DNA of 47,229 bases from Oscillospiraceae bacterium (GCA_910574935.1 CAJTCU010000020.1:1-47229), one strand, 5' to 3'; numbered from the stretch's first letter, positions 18,066-26,952 are shown. The notes: generated from the sequence alone by a model not told the origin. A program made the numbers and translations.

Positions 18066-18298
18066 ACAATCACCTTCCAGTACAGTATCATAACTTGTAT
18101 TTTCCATATAGTCAAGTTGTATTTTCTAATACCCATAAAATTATATTATGGAAAATGACTAAAAATAGACCGCTGGATATTCCAGAACGGATTTTGAATA
18201 TTCCAGCAGGGCGGGCGGCACAATAGAGATGTACCCAACGGGTAATGCTGTCCATAGAAGACGATATTTGCAGTGAGATAGAAAGGAGCATCTCAAAA

Positions 18299-18604
18299 AT
18301 GAACCAAGAGCGAGGGGGCAGGATCGGCAACCTGCCAGCGAATATTAACATTATGAATCCGGTTCCCAACAAGGACGCCAAGACCATTACCGGGCTGGTG
18401 CGGAAAAACGGGAAAATAGCTGGTTATAAGCTTTCAGATGGGGCCACTCTGACCAAGAGCCAGGGGGTAGCCCTGGCCAAGCAGGGGGGAATCCGTGGGG
18501 TGGCCATTGCCAGCCGCAACGGAAGCGAGTATCTGCGCAGTCTGCCGGATGGCGACGAGGGGAACAACCTGGGAGGCCTGCCCAGCACACCCCAGGGATT
18601 TTAA
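18299..18604 (+). CDS. DUF3892 domain protein, 101 aa
   Basis: Small protein of unknown function whose C-terminal half fits DUF3892: ITGLVRKNGKIAGYKLSDG, then a hydrophilic stretch and NGSEYLRSLPDGDEGNNL. Start at ATG 18299, ten bases after AAAGGAG; the upstream in-frame codons lack a site. Followed by its own terminator (18628-18655). Confidence 0.8.
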   Translation: MNQERGGRIGNLPANINIMNPVPNKDAKTITGLVRKNGKIAGYKLSDGATLTKSQGVALAKQGGIRGVAIASRNGSEYLRSLPDGDEGNNLGGLPSTPQGF

Positions 18605-18627
18605 AGAATGATGCCTTTGTTTTGTAA

Positions 18628-18655
18628 AAAGCGGCGCCACGCGGGCCGCTTTTTT
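18628..18655 (+). terminator. Terminator after the DUF3892 gene
   Basis: AAAGCGGC pairs with GCCGCTTT around a short GC loop, followed by T6. Confidence 0.8.
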
Positions 18656-18677
18656 GCGTTTATCCGGCGAAATCCCC

Positions 18678-18705
18678 TTGACTTTACCACAGGTTGTGGT
18701 ATAAT
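18678..18705 (+). promoter_or_regulatory. Promoter of the rpsF-ssb-rpsR operon
   Basis: -35 TTGACT (18678-18683), 16-base spacer, -10 TATAAT (18700-18705). Confidence 0.75.
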
Positions 18706-18711
18706 GATCTA

Positions 18712-18798
18712 GTTGTTTGAGACAGCGTTTCAAACTTCCTTGCTCCGGGCAAATTTTTTGCGGCCCGGGGCCATAAGGCCAAAAGGAGGTGCAATACA
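18712..18798 (+). promoter_or_regulatory. rpsF leader with two hairpins, candidate S6:S18 autoregulatory RNA
   Basis: Hairpin 1: GTTTGA/TCAAAC (18715-18735). Hairpin 2: CTCCGGGC/GCCCGGGG (18743-18770) with a 12-base loop. The ribosome site follows at AAGGAGGT. Many bacteria carry an S6:S18-binding leader before rpsF with a CCG-containing bulge. The CCG here and the position fit, but the match to that motif was judged by eye only. Confidence 0.4.
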
Positions 18799-18799
18799 C

Positions 18800-19198
18800 A
18801 TGGCAGAAGGAAAAAACCTCTACGAGACCGTTATCGTTACTTCCGCTAAACTGGGGGAAGAGGGCAATGCGGCTCTTGTGGAACGATTTAAGGCGCTCAT
18901 TGCAGAGCACGGTACTGTTCAGAGTGTTGACGATTGGGGCAAGCGGCGTTTTGCCTATCCCATCGAGAAACAGAACGAGGGCTACTACACTCTCATCAAC
19001 TTTGAGAGCATCCCGGAGTTTACCGCCGAGCTGGACCGCCGGTACCAGATTACAGACGGTATTATGCGTACGCTTATCGTCAAGCGCGACCCCAGGCATA
19101 TTGTGGAGCGTAAGCCGAAGCCCGCTCCCAAATCGGAAGAGACCGGCATTGACGTAGAAGCCATCGCGGTGGAAGCTGTGGAAGCCGCCGGCGAGTAA
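18800..19198 (+). CDS. rpsF: 30S ribosomal protein S6
   Basis: Binds S18 and the central domain of 16S rRNA. 132 aa: the S6 fold is visible as YETVIVTSAKLGEEG, VDDWGKRRFAYPIEKQNEGYY and ITDGIMRTLIVKRD. A C-terminal acidic/alanine-rich tail runs past the usual ~95 residues, as in many Clostridia. Start ATG 18800, 8 bases after AAGGAGGT. First gene of rpsF-ssb-rpsR. Confidence 0.96.
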   Translation: MAEGKNLYETVIVTSAKLGEEGNAALVERFKALIAEHGTVQSVDDWGKRRFAYPIEKQNEGYYTLINFESIPEFTAELDRRYQITDGIMRTLIVKRDPRHIVERKPKPAPKSEETGIDVEAIAVEAVEAAGE

Positions 19199-19282
19199 GA
19201 ACTGCTTTTATCCTTTCAAACGTAGAAAAGTGTGGAGAAGGTCCCGATGTATGAGGGGCTTTTCCGCAGGGAGGAAGATATT

Positions 19283-19753
19283 ATGCTGAATATCGCCGCC
19301 ATTATGGGCAGGCTTACCGCAGACCCAGAGCTAAGGCACACCCCCTCAGACCTGGCCGTCACGACCTTTACCGTAGCGGTGGACCGGAACTTTTCCCGAT
19401 CTGGGACTGAGCGTCAGACAGATTTTATTGATGTAGTTGCGTGGCGTGGTACAGCGGAGTTTGTATGTAAGTATTTTGCAAAGGGCTCTATGATTGCAGT
19501 AAATGGTTCTATACAAACCCGTATGTATGAGGATAAGCAGGGAAACAAGCGTAAGGCCTTTGAAATTGTGGCTGATCAGGTGAATTTCTGCGGCTCCAAG
19601 CGCGAGAGTGGTGGAGACAGTTATGGCTCTTATGGATCCGAGCCCCCAGAGCGTACTTCTATGCCTGCTTTTAAAGAGCCCGCGCCGGCTTATTCCAGCG
19701 GCAGCGCGGATGATTTTGAAGAGATTTTGGGCGATGACGACCTCCCGTTCTAA
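19283..19753 (+). CDS. ssb: Single-stranded DNA-binding protein
   Basis: Coats single-stranded DNA during replication and repair. 156 aa with an OB fold (IMGRLTADPELRHTPSDLAV, FIDVVAWRGTAEFVCKYFAKG), a disordered Gly/Ser/Pro linker and the canonical acidic tip DDDLPF that recruits partner proteins. Start ATG 19283 follows AGGGAGG. Lies between rpsF and rpsR, the standard Firmicute order, which indicates the housekeeping copy. Confidence 0.96.
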   Translation: MLNIAAIMGRLTADPELRHTPSDLAVTTFTVAVDRNFSRSGTERQTDFIDVVAWRGTAEFVCKYFAKGSMIAVNGSIQTRMYEDKQGNKRKAFEIVADQVNFCGSKRESGGDSYGSYGSEPPERTSMPAFKEPAPAYSSGSADDFEEILGDDDLPF

Positions 19754-19847
19754 ACAGAAATAAGGAAAAGAGAAAAAGCCAGGCGACAAGGAGCCTGCAA
19801 CGGACTTGAACGCGCCTATATTTATTGTGATAAGGAGGTTTAGAGCT

Positions 19848-20096
19848 ATGCCAGAGAGACCTGAAAGAGAGATTCGCCGGGGCCGTAAGGGCCGTAAAAA
19901 GGTTTGCAGCTTCTGCGTGGACCGGGCGGAATTTATAGACTATAAGGATGTGGCCAAGCTGCGCCGCTTCATTTCTGAGAGAGGCAAGATTCTGCCCCGC
20001 CGTGTGACTGGCACTTGTGCCCGCCACCAGCGTGCGCTGACGGTGGCTATTAAGCGTGCCCGTCACTTGGCGTTGCTGCCCTACACCAGCGACTGA
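19848..20096 (+). CDS. rpsR: 30S ribosomal protein S18
   Basis: 82 aa, with [27 protein letters not shown] and [14 protein letters not shown]. The CxxC pair and the CARH element suggest the zinc-binding (C+) form of S18. Start ATG 19848 after AAGGAGG. Last gene of the operon, with a terminator 15 bases later. Confidence 0.96.
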   Translation: MPERPEREIRRGRKGRKKVCSFCVDRAEFIDYKDVAKLRRFISERGKILPRRVTGTCARHQRALTVAIKRARHLALLPYTSD

Positions 20097-20108
20097 TTTT
20101 TTGTAAGC

Positions 20109-20136
20109 AAAGCTCCCCGCGTGCGGGGAGCTTTTT
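20109..20136 (+). terminator. Terminator of the rpsF operon
   Basis: AAAGCTCCCCGC pairs with GCGGGGAGCTTT, followed by a T-run. Confidence 0.85.
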
Positions 20137-20191
20137 CTTGTTTGTTCTGGGAAAGTTGGATAAAAAATCTTATTTATCGGAGAGAATATAG

Positions 20192-20220
20192 TGGACTTTG
20201 TAAAAGGCGTATGATATAAT
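20192..20220 (+). promoter_or_regulatory. Promoter of the GH3 glycosidase gene
   Basis: -35 TGGACT (20192-20197), 17-base spacer, -10 TATAAT (20215-20220). It leaves a ~180-base leader that contains a large inverted repeat. Confidence 0.6.
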
Positions 20221-20298
20221 AAAAGGACAGGCCGGTCTGCTGGTAATGTATAAGAAAAGGCTGCTGAAAAAAATCGTTGTTATTCACAAAGATGCGCT

Positions 20299-20360
20299 CT
20301 GTATTATGGAACGGAGGCCTGTTCTTTACTGTTTCAAATGGAGGACGTTCCATAATACAG
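20299..20360 (+). promoter_or_regulatory. Perfect 15-bp inverted repeat in the GH3 leader
   Basis: CTGTATTATGGAACG (20299-20313) and its exact reverse complement (20346-20360) enclose 32 bases. In RNA this forms a long hairpin about 45 bases before the start codon; in DNA it could bind a dimeric regulator. There is no T-run behind it, so it is not a simple terminator. Confidence 0.5.
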
Positions 20361-20405
20361 ATAGCCAAAGAATTTTTGAAAAATTATAGAAGGAGTGTTG
20401 CGCGG

Positions 20406-22667
20406 ATGGACATTAAAAACTTGCTTTTGCAGATGACGCTGGAAGAAAAAGCCGCCATGTGTTCTGGCCGGGACTTTTGGCATATTCAGGGCCTGGAACG
20501 CCTAGGCGTCCCCTCGGTGATGGTCACCGACGGCCCCTGCGGCTTGCGTAAACAGGCGGGAGAGACCGACCACCTGGGCCTGAACGCCAGTGTGACAGCG
20601 GTGAGCTACCCCACGGGCTCTTGCGTGGCCTGCTCTTTTGACCGGAACTTGATCAAGGCCTCCGGCGAGGCCCTGGGCGACGAGTGCCAGGCCGAGGATG
20701 TGGCGGTGCTGCTGGGCCCGGCGGTGAACATCAAGCGCTCTCCTCTGTGCGGGCGGAACTTCGAGTACTTCTCAGAGGACCCCTACCTGACCGGCGAAAT
20801 GGCCGCCGCATACATCCAGGGGGTGCAGAGTAAGAACATCGGCACCAGCCTCAAGCACTTCGCCGCCAACAGCCAGGAATACCGGCGCATGACCAGCGAC
20901 AGCGTGGTGGATGAGCGCACTCTGCGGGAAATTTATCTCTCCGCTTTCGAGACCGCCGTAAAGGAGAGCCAGCCCTGGTCTGTGATGTGCTCGTATAATC
21001 AGGTCAACGGGACCTTTGCCTCAGAAAATCACCGCCTGCTGACAGAGATTCTCCGGGACGAATGGGGATTTAAGGGCTTTGTGGTCAGCGACTGGGGCGC
21101 GGTGAACGACCGGGTAAAAGGTGTAGCCGCCGGTATGGACCTGGAAATGCCCGGCCCCGACGCCCTGGCCACCGAGAAGCTCATTGCCGCCGTCAAGGAC
21201 GGCAGCCTGGACGAGGCGGTGCTGGATACCGCGGTGGAGCGCATCCTAAAGGCCGTGTTTGCCTATACCGAGAACCGCAGGCCCGAGACCGCCTTTGACC
21301 ATGAGGGCCACCATGAGAAAGCCCGGCAGATGGCGGCGGAGTCCATGGTCCTGCTAAAAAATGACGGCCTGCTGCCGCTTAAAAAGGAGAGCTCCGTGGC
21401 CTTTATCGGAAAGTTCGCGGACAAGCCCCGCTTCCAGGGGGGCGGCAGCTCTCATGTGAACAGTTATAAGGTCTCCGGCTCGGTGGAGGCCGCGAAGGCC
21501 TATGGCGTCACCTATGCCCAGGGCTACGACACCAAGAGCGTGGAGCCCGACCAGGCCATGATAGAAGAGGCGGTACAGGCCGCCAAGGCCGCGGAGTGCG
21601 CGGTGGTGTTCATCGGCATTCCCGACGCCCTGGAGAGCGAGGGCTTTGACCGGGCGGATATGAGCATTCCCGCCTGCCAGCAAAAGCTGGTGGAAGAGGT
21701 GGTTAAGGTTCAGCCCAACACCGCCGTAGTGGTAGAGTGCGGCGGGGCCATTGAGATGCCCTGGATCGGCGGCGTCAAGGCCGTGCTGTACGCCTATTTG
21801 GGCGGCGAGGCGGTGGGCCCCGCCATTGTGGACCTGCTATACGGAGACGTGAATCCCAGCGGCAAGCTGGCCGAAACCTTCCCGCTGAAGGTGGAGGACA
21901 ATCCCTCATATCTGTACTACTTGGGCGAGGGCGACCGCACCGAGTACCGGGAGGGCGTCTTTGTAGGCTATCGCTACTATGACAAAAAGAAGATGGACGT
22001 GCTGTTCCCCTTTGGACATGGGCTCAGCTATACCCAGTTCCAGTACAGCGGCTTGACCCTGGACAAGGACGCCATGAAGGACACGGATACCCTGTCTGTC
22101 AGCGTGAAGGTGAAGAACGTGGGAGACCGGGCTGGCAAGGAGGTTGTACAGCTGTACGTGGGCGCGCCGGCCGGGGGCGTTATCCGTCCAGTTAAGGAAC
22201 TGCGGGGTTTTGAAAAGATAGAGTTAGCCCCTGGTGAGGAAAAGGCCGTAAGCTTTACCCTAGGCAAGCGGGCCTTTGCTTATTATAATGTCGAGTTGGC
22301 GGACTGGCAGGTGGAGACAGGCGTGTACACGATCATGGTGGGCAAGTCCAGCCGGGAGATTGAGCTTTGTGCCCCGGTGCAAATAGAGAGCACCACGGTG
22401 GTGAAAAAGCACTACTGCATGAACAGCACCATTGGCGACGTGATGGCCGACCCCAAAGGCCGGGAGCTGATAGGTGACATGATGCAGTCTATGTCTGTGA
22501 TTGAGGTCAACGAGGATAACACCGGCGAGGGGGACCAGGTGTTTAGCGGGGAAGGAGCCGACGCCATGATGAAGTATATGCCGCTGCGGGGGCCAGTGAT
22601 GTTTGGCGGCGGCAATAAAGAGATAGCGGAGAAAATTCAGGAACTCATTGACCGGTTAAACCAATAA
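20406..22667 (+). CDS. Glycoside hydrolase family 3 (beta-glucosidase type)
   Basis: Retaining exo-glycosidase releasing terminal beta-linked sugars from oligosaccharides. 753 aa, no signal peptide, so cytoplasmic. Order: GH3 barrel domain (LGVPSVMVTDGPCGLR; NFEYFSEDPYLTGEMAA; nucleophile Asp in FVVSDWGAV near residue 229), then the alpha/beta sandwich domain, then a C-terminal fibronectin-III-like domain (VKVKNVGDRAGKEVVQLYVG). About 80 further residues close the protein. Exact substrate (glucoside, xyloside, GlcNAc) cannot be set by eye. Start ATG 20406, about 10 bases after AGGAG; the longer frame to 20277 runs through the leader hairpin. Confidence 0.92.
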   Translation: MDIKNLLLQMTLEEKAAMCSGRDFWHIQGLERLGVPSVMVTDGPCGLRKQAGETDHLGLNASVTAVSYPTGSCVACSFDRNLIKASGEALGDECQAEDVAVLLGPAVNIKRSPLCGRNFEYFSEDPYLTGEMAAAYIQGVQSKNIGTSLKHFAANSQEYRRMTSDSVVDERTLREIYLSAFETAVKESQPWSVMCSYNQVNGTFASENHRLLTEILRDEWGFKGFVVSDWGAVNDRVKGVAAGMDLEMPGPDALATEKLIAAVKDGSLDEAVLDTAVERILKAVFAYTENRRPETAFDHEGHHEKARQMAAESMVLLKNDGLLPLKKESSVAFIGKFADKPRFQGGGSSHVNSYKVSGSVEAAKAYGVTYAQGYDTKSVEPDQAMIEEAVQAAKAAECAVVFIGIPDALESEGFDRADMSIPACQQKLVEEVVKVQPNTAVVVECGGAIEMPWIGGVKAVLYAYLGGEAVGPAIVDLLYGDVNPSGKLAETFPLKVEDNPSYLYYLGEGDRTEYREGVFVGYRYYDKKKMDVLFPFGHGLSYTQFQYSGLTLDKDAMKDTDTLSVSVKVKNVGDRAGKEVVQLYVGAPAGGVIRPVKELRGFEKIELAPGEEKAVSFTLGKRAFAYYNVELADWQVETGVYTIMVGKSSREIELCAPVQIESTTVVKKHYCMNSTIGDVMADPKGRELIGDMMQSMSVIEVNEDNTGEGDQVFSGEGADAMMKYMPLRGPVMFGGGNKEIAEKIQELIDRLNQ

Positions 22668-22939
22668 TGAGAGGCTTGAAAACGATGGAGTCCTCTGATG
22701 AGAAAGCAAACGGGTTACCAAAGCCCTTCAAAATAAAAAGTTTCTTCGTCTCGCCGGGTCTCGCCTGCCGGCTCGGTCGGGTCAGAACGTTCCCCACCGG
22801 GGAGCCTCCCTGCCTTGGCCGGCGCTGAACAGGTGTCATTGGCAACCAGAACTCTTTTCAGAGCCCGCGAGGACACGGGGATGCTGGACTCGTCGCGTTT
22901 TCCATTTCCCAATACTTCCTATAAAGAAAGGAACTTACC

Positions 22940-23401
22940 ATGAAAAAAATCGCAAGCTTCACCGTAAATCATGACAAACTAGAAAAGGGCATGTACACTT
23001 CTCGGGTGGACGGGGATGTGGTTACCTATGACATCCGTATGAAAAAGCCCAATGCCGGCGACTACCTGAACACTGGCGCGCTGCATACTTTTGAGCATCT
23101 GTTTGCTACCTATGCCCGGAACAGCGTTCTAACTGAAAGCGTCATCTATGTGGGCCCCATGGGCTGCCGCACCGGTTTTTACCTGTTGCTGCGGGATACT
23201 GTGCCTGCTCAAGAGGCTATCCGCTTGGTGCAGGAGTGCTTTGCGTTTATCGCGGCCTTTGAGGGGGAGATTCCTGGAAACAAGCGGGAGGAGTGCGGCA
23301 ACTATCTGGAGCATGACCTGCCCGGGGCCAAAGAGGTGGCCCAGGACATGTGTACGGTGCTGAAAGACTGGACCCCCCAGCAGCTGAAGTACGCGGAATA
23401 G
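22940..23401 (+). CDS. luxS: S-ribosylhomocysteine lyase
   Basis: Cleaves S-ribosylhomocysteine to homocysteine and DPD, the autoinducer-2 precursor, in the activated methyl cycle. 153 aa, the full family length. The metal ligands are visible: HTFEH (His49, His53, with Glu52 as base) and Cys119 in EECGNYLEH, with Cys76 in GPMGCRTGFY. Start ATG 22940 behind GAAAGGAA. The 272-bp gap before it contains no recognised riboswitch. Monocistronic by spacing. Confidence 0.95.
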   Translation: MKKIASFTVNHDKLEKGMYTSRVDGDVVTYDIRMKKPNAGDYLNTGALHTFEHLFATYARNSVLTESVIYVGPMGCRTGFYLLLRDTVPAQEAIRLVQECFAFIAAFEGEIPGNKREECGNYLEHDLPGAKEVAQDMCTVLKDWTPQQLKYAE

Positions 23402-23658
23402 CCAGCGTTCAGCGGAAGGTGACAGAACTATATCATTTTTAACACCATAGTGTGATCTCTTTTTCATCACGACTGTACTAGAATATGAGCCATGGCCTTG
23501 CCATTGGTTTTGTCCTTTCTGTGCTGCCTAGGAATATTTTGGAAGGAGATGGAATATATTTCCAAAAAACAGGGCAGACTTTGGGCAGACCAAAAAATCA
23601 ACAGGGCGAAAGCCTTTGCCAGGCCCAGCCCTGGAAAGAGAGGAACGTGCTCATATTT

Positions 23659-24342
23659 ATGAAAAGAATGATCGTCGTGCTTCTGGTGGTAATAATGGCT
23701 GCTATGCCGGTGCTGGGAATCTCCGCCAGTGCCAAAGGCCTGTCTGACTACATCCAGGTGACAGGCTATGACCCAAAGGTGGACTATATGGCCCAGATGA
23801 AGCGGGCGCTGCAAGACGGCAGTGCCTACGCCCTACAGGTGGGGGCCATCTTTGAGAAGCAGCGCAACCTGAAGATTGAAAAGACCAAATCTGACCACCC
23901 CAAGACCAGCTATTTTACGGACTACACCACGGCCAAGGAGATTCTGGAGGCCATGGAGCGGGACAGCCGGCCTAAGTATACCGAGGAGGACCTGGACCTG
24001 CTGGCCCGTATCATTAATGCCGAGGCAGGCTGCGACTGGATTCCAGACTGGGTGCAGCGTATGGTGGGCAGCGTGGTACTGAACCGGGTGAACAGCAGTT
24101 ATTTCCCCAACACCATCCGGGACGTCATCTACCAGCCGGGGCAGTACGGTCCGGTGTGGAATGGTTCTATCCACAAGACCCCCAGCCAGCGAGTGATTAA
24201 CAACGCCCGGTACCTGCTGGAAAACGGCAGTATCTGCCCACCCAACGTTACAGGGCAGAACGGTATTATTACCGGCAGCGGGCTGTATACCAGCTACTAT
24301 GACTCGATTTTGGGCACCACCATCTATTTCTGCTATACCTGA
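23659..24342 (+). CDS. SleB-type cell wall hydrolase, secreted
   Basis: 227 aa with an N-terminal signal peptide (MKRMIVVLLVVIMAAMPVLG, likely cleavage after ASA). A linker follows, then a Hydrolase_2/SleB domain (LLARIINAEAGCDWIPDWVQ, catalytic Glu in NAEA; VVLNRV; YGPVWNGSI). SleB enzymes are lytic transglycosylases acting on spore cortex or vegetative peptidoglycan. Start ATG 23659 is chosen because it begins the signal peptide; the frame is open back to 23485. The ribosome site is unclear (GAGAGGAA is 16 bases away). Followed by a strong terminator. Confidence 0.87.
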   Translation: MKRMIVVLLVVIMAAMPVLGISASAKGLSDYIQVTGYDPKVDYMAQMKRALQDGSAYALQVGAIFEKQRNLKIEKTKSDHPKTSYFTDYTTAKEILEAMERDSRPKYTEEDLDLLARIINAEAGCDWIPDWVQRMVGSVVLNRVNSSYFPNTIRDVIYQPGQYGPVWNGSIHKTPSQRVINNARYLLENGSICPPNVTGQNGIITGSGLYTSYYDSILGTTIYFCYT

Positions 24343-24352
24343 TGTTTAAAAG

Positions 24353-24378
24353 AAAAAGGCCGCGCCTGCGGCCTTTTT
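24353..24378. terminator. Bidirectional terminator
   Basis: A perfect 11-bp stem AAAAAGGCCGC/GCGGCCTTTTT with a 4-base loop, with A- and T-runs as part of the arms so that it can work on both strands. Confidence 0.85.
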
Positions 24379-24406
24379 CTTTTTGGATGGCCCGCGCCGC
24401 TTCCCC

Positions 24407-24435
24407 TTGACATTTTCAGACGCATTCATTATAAT
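24407..24435 (+). promoter_or_regulatory. Promoter of greA
   Basis: Consensus -35 TTGACA (24407-24412), 17-base spacer, consensus -10 TATAAT (24430-24435). Confidence 0.8.
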
Positions 24436-24554
24436 AATAGATAATTAGCCGCCACAAGGGGCTTTCATTGCGTTACAGGGCTGCGGGCTTGAAGGGGGTT
24501 CTTCAGGCCTTGCAGGCTTGTTTTGCGTTTTTTAAGAAAGGAAGATGGAAACAA

Positions 24555-25040
24555 ATGGCAGAGAAGCAGTTTTTTGTAACAGAAGAGGGCCTTGCATCCC
24601 TGGAAAAAGAGCTGGACTTTCTGAAAACGGTGCGCCGCAAGGAGGTGGCCGAGAAAATAAAAGTGGCGCTGTCTTTTGGCGATCTGTCTGAAAACAGTGA
24701 GTACGATGAAGCTAAAAACGACCAGGCTATGGTGGAAGCTCGTATCGCGGACGTGGAGGTTATGCTGAAAAACGCGGTGGTCATTGACGAGAGTACGCTG
24801 AACAATGAGACAGTGCACATTGGTTCTAAAATTGAGGTGGGTATTCTCTCGCCTACAGGCAAGGAATCTACCAGAGACTTCCGCATTGTGGGCTCTAATG
24901 AGGCCGACCCCCGAAACGGGAAGATCTCTGATGAGTCGGCGGTGGGGAAAGCATTGATTGGCGCACAGGTAGGACAGTCTATTGAGGTAGAGACGCCCTC
25001 TGGCATTGCAAAGTATACCATCATTAGCATTTCCCGGTAA
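24555..25040 (+). CDS. greA: Transcription elongation factor GreA
   Basis: Rescues backtracked RNA polymerase by stimulating transcript cleavage. 161 aa: an N-terminal coiled coil with the acidic tip (FGDLSENSEYDEAK) and a C-terminal FKBP-like domain (VGILSPTGKESTRDFRIVGS, ESAVGKALIGAQVGQSIEV). Start ATG 24555 after AAAGGAAG; the frame is open further upstream but without similarity. Followed co-directionally by lysS, a common pairing in Firmicutes, with a 188-bp gap. Confidence 0.95.
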   Translation: MAEKQFFVTEEGLASLEKELDFLKTVRRKEVAEKIKVALSFGDLSENSEYDEAKNDQAMVEARIADVEVMLKNAVVIDESTLNNETVHIGSKIEVGILSPTGKESTRDFRIVGSNEADPRNGKISDESAVGKALIGAQVGQSIEVETPSGIAKYTIISISR

Positions 25041-25228
25041 GAAAAGGCCAAAGTTTTGGTTAAAGTCAGCGCTTCCGCCTAGTGGTTGTATGTCCTGCCA
25101 GGAAACAGAGGAGGGCTCCGCTGGCAAAAGGACGGGTCGGGTCCTGCGCGTTGGTTGGCAGGAAGAGACCAGCCTGTGGAAAAGAATCGGTTGACATAAC
25201 AAGAAATGAATCGGGGAGGAGACAAAAA

Positions 25229-26728
25229 ATGGCAGAGAAAAAGACCCAGCAGCCCCAGGAAGAGCAGAGCCTAAGTGAAATACTTCAGATTCGGCGGGAT
25301 AAGCTCTTTAAGATGCAGCAGGAGGGCAACGATCCCTACCTACACACCCGTTTTGACGCAGCCCACCAGGCCCAGCAGATTTTAGACGGGTTTGAAGAGC
25401 TGGAGGGCAAAACCACCACTGTGGCGGGGCGCATTATGAGCCGCCGGGGCATGGGAAAGGTATCCTTTATGGACCTGCGGGACAGTTCGGGGCGCATTCA
25501 AATTTACGCGAAAATTGATGTGATGGGCGAAGAGAATTACCGGGCCATGCAGGCCTCTCTGGACATCGGGGACATTGTGGGCGTTCAGGGCGAGGTGTTC
25601 CGCACCCAGCGGGGGGAAATCTCCATAAAGGCCAGCCAGGTAACCATTCTCTCAAAGGCCCTGCTGCCCCTGCCTGAAAAGTACCATGGACTGACCAACA
25701 CAGACGCCCGCTACCGCCAGCGCTACCTGGACCTGATTATGAACCCGGATGTCCGGGATGTGTTTGTCAAGCGCTCAAAGATTATCAGCGCGATCCGGGA
25801 GTATCTGGACGGGAAGGAATTCCTGGAGGTGGAAACCCCGGTGCTCCACACCCAGGCGGGCGGCGCGGCGGCACGGCCCTTCATCACCCATCACAACACC
25901 CTGGATATGGATATGTACCTGCGCATTGCCTTGGAGCTGCACCTAAAGCGGCTGATCGTAGGCGGCTTTGACCGGGTATATGAGATTGGCCGCAACTTCC
26001 GCAACGAGGGCATGGACACCCGCCACAACCCGGAGTTCACCATGTTGGAATTCTACCAGGCTTACACGGACATTCACGGCATGATGGACATTACCGAGGA
26101 CCTAATCCGTTTTACTGCCCACAGAGTGCTGGGTACAGGAAAGGTTGAGTGGGATGGCGTGGAGATCGATCTGGACCAGCCCTTTGCCCGCATTAGTATG
26201 CTTGAGGCTGTGAAGCAATACGCCGGGGTGGATTTCACCCAGGTAGAGACCATCGAGCAGGCCCGGGCCTTGGCAGACCAGCATCATATCCAGTATGAGC
26301 CCAGGCACAAGAAGGGGGGAATTTTGAACCTCTTCTTTGAGGAGTACTGCGAGGCAAAGCTTATCCAGCCCACATTCCTTACTGGGCACCCGGTTGATAT
26401 TTCGCCCTTGGCTAAAAAGGACCCAGAGAACCCGGAGTATACCCAGCGGTTTGAGCTGTTTATCTGTGGCGGCGAATATGCCAATGCTTTTAGTGAGCTG
26501 AATGATCCCATTGACCAGCGTCAGCGGTTCGAGGCCCAGGCGGCCCAAAAAGCGGCGGGAGATGACGAGGCCTGCGACGTAGACGAGGACTTTTTGACAG
26601 CGCTGGAATATGGTATGCCCCCCACCGGCGGCATGGGTATGGGGATAGACCGGCTGGTTATGCTGTTGACCGGCGCGGCATCCATTCGAGATGTGCTGTT
26701 GTTCCCGACCATGAAGCCTTTGGATTAA
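25229..26728 (+). CDS. lysS: Lysyl-tRNA synthetase, class II
   Basis: Charges tRNA-Lys. 499 aa: an N-terminal OB-fold anticodon-binding domain (TTVAGRIMSRRGMGKVSFMDLRD) and a class II core with motif 2 (RNFRNEGMDTRHNPEFTMLE) and motif 3 (GMGMGIDRLVMLLTG). Start ATG 25229 after GGGAGGAG. The last codons (LLFPTMKPLD) are supplied by the inserted element: a second version of the 3' end (IPTMKPLDK) lies 10.5 kb away at 37223-37252, so integration left an intact gene. Confidence 0.95.
   Translation: MAEKKTQQPQEEQSLSEILQIRRDKLFKMQQEGNDPYLHTRFDAAHQAQQILDGFEELEGKTTTVAGRIMSRRGMGKVSFMDLRDSSGRIQIYAKIDVMGEENYRAMQASLDIGDIVGVQGEVFRTQRGEISIKASQVTILSKALLPLPEKYHGLTNTDARYRQRYLDLIMNPDVRDVFVKRSKIISAIREYLDGKEFLEVETPVLHTQAGGAAARPFITHHNTLDMDMYLRIALELHLKRLIVGGFDRVYEIGRNFRNEGMDTRHNPEFTMLEFYQAYTDIHGMMDITEDLIRFTAHRVLGTGKVEWDGVEIDLDQPFARISMLEAVKQYAGVDFTQVETIEQARALADQHHIQYEPRHKKGGILNLFFEEYCEAKLIQPTFLTGHPVDISPLAKKDPENPEYTQRFELFICGGEYANAFSELNDPIDQRQRFEAQAAQKAAGDDEACDVDEDFLTALEYGMPPTGGMGMGIDRLVMLLTGAASIRDVLLFPTMKPLD
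26704..26722. repeat. attL of the lysS element
   Basis: CCCGACCATGAAGCCTTT at the lysS 3' end matches 37225-37242 with two mismatches, both at silent third codon positions. Read as the left attachment core; crossover would be within the perfect ATGAAGCC or CCCGAC stretch. Confidence 0.7.
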
Positions 26729-26783
26729 GAAAAGCCCGTGTTTTCAAGGCTTTCCAGCCTTGAAAGTCGGAAGAAAAAGAAGA

Positions 26784-26803
26784 TTTACACCTGTTTTACA
26801 CCT
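26784..26803. repeat. Integrase arm-type repeats, left
   Basis: TTTACACCT occurs twice, 2 bases apart (26784-26792 and 26795-26803). The same nonamer recurs near the right end. Tn916-family integrases bind short direct repeats (DR2) inside both ends, which is the likely role. Confidence 0.6.
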
Positions 26804-26830
26804 AATCAAAAAGAATCCGATACAGTAATA

Positions 26831-26864
26831 ACGCCTCTACCGTAGTTGGTAGGGGCGTTTTTTT
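26831..26864 (+). terminator. Terminator inside the left end of the element
   Basis: ACGCCTCTACC pairs with GGTAGGGGCGT (one G-U pair), followed by T6-7. It insulates element genes from lysS transcription. Confidence 0.85.
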
Positions 26865-26952
26865 ATGTTGTGTGGGATTGTCACGCCTGACGCTACCCCC
26901 TGTCGCACATTTTCTGCTATTCTATGATTAGTTGCGTAGGAGGTGGCGCAAC

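Noticed and set aside
20299-20360. Invertible promoter switch
   Set aside because: The 32-base interior contains no promoter, and the promoter of the gene lies outside the repeat, so inversion would not switch anything visible.
22668-22939. SAM or SAH riboswitch before luxS
   Set aside because: The GC-rich gap has stems but none of the conserved cores of these riboswitches could be found by eye.
25041-25228. T-box riboswitch before lysS
   Set aside because: No TGGNACC-type T-box core or matching antiterminator was seen; lysS follows greA as in other Firmicutes.
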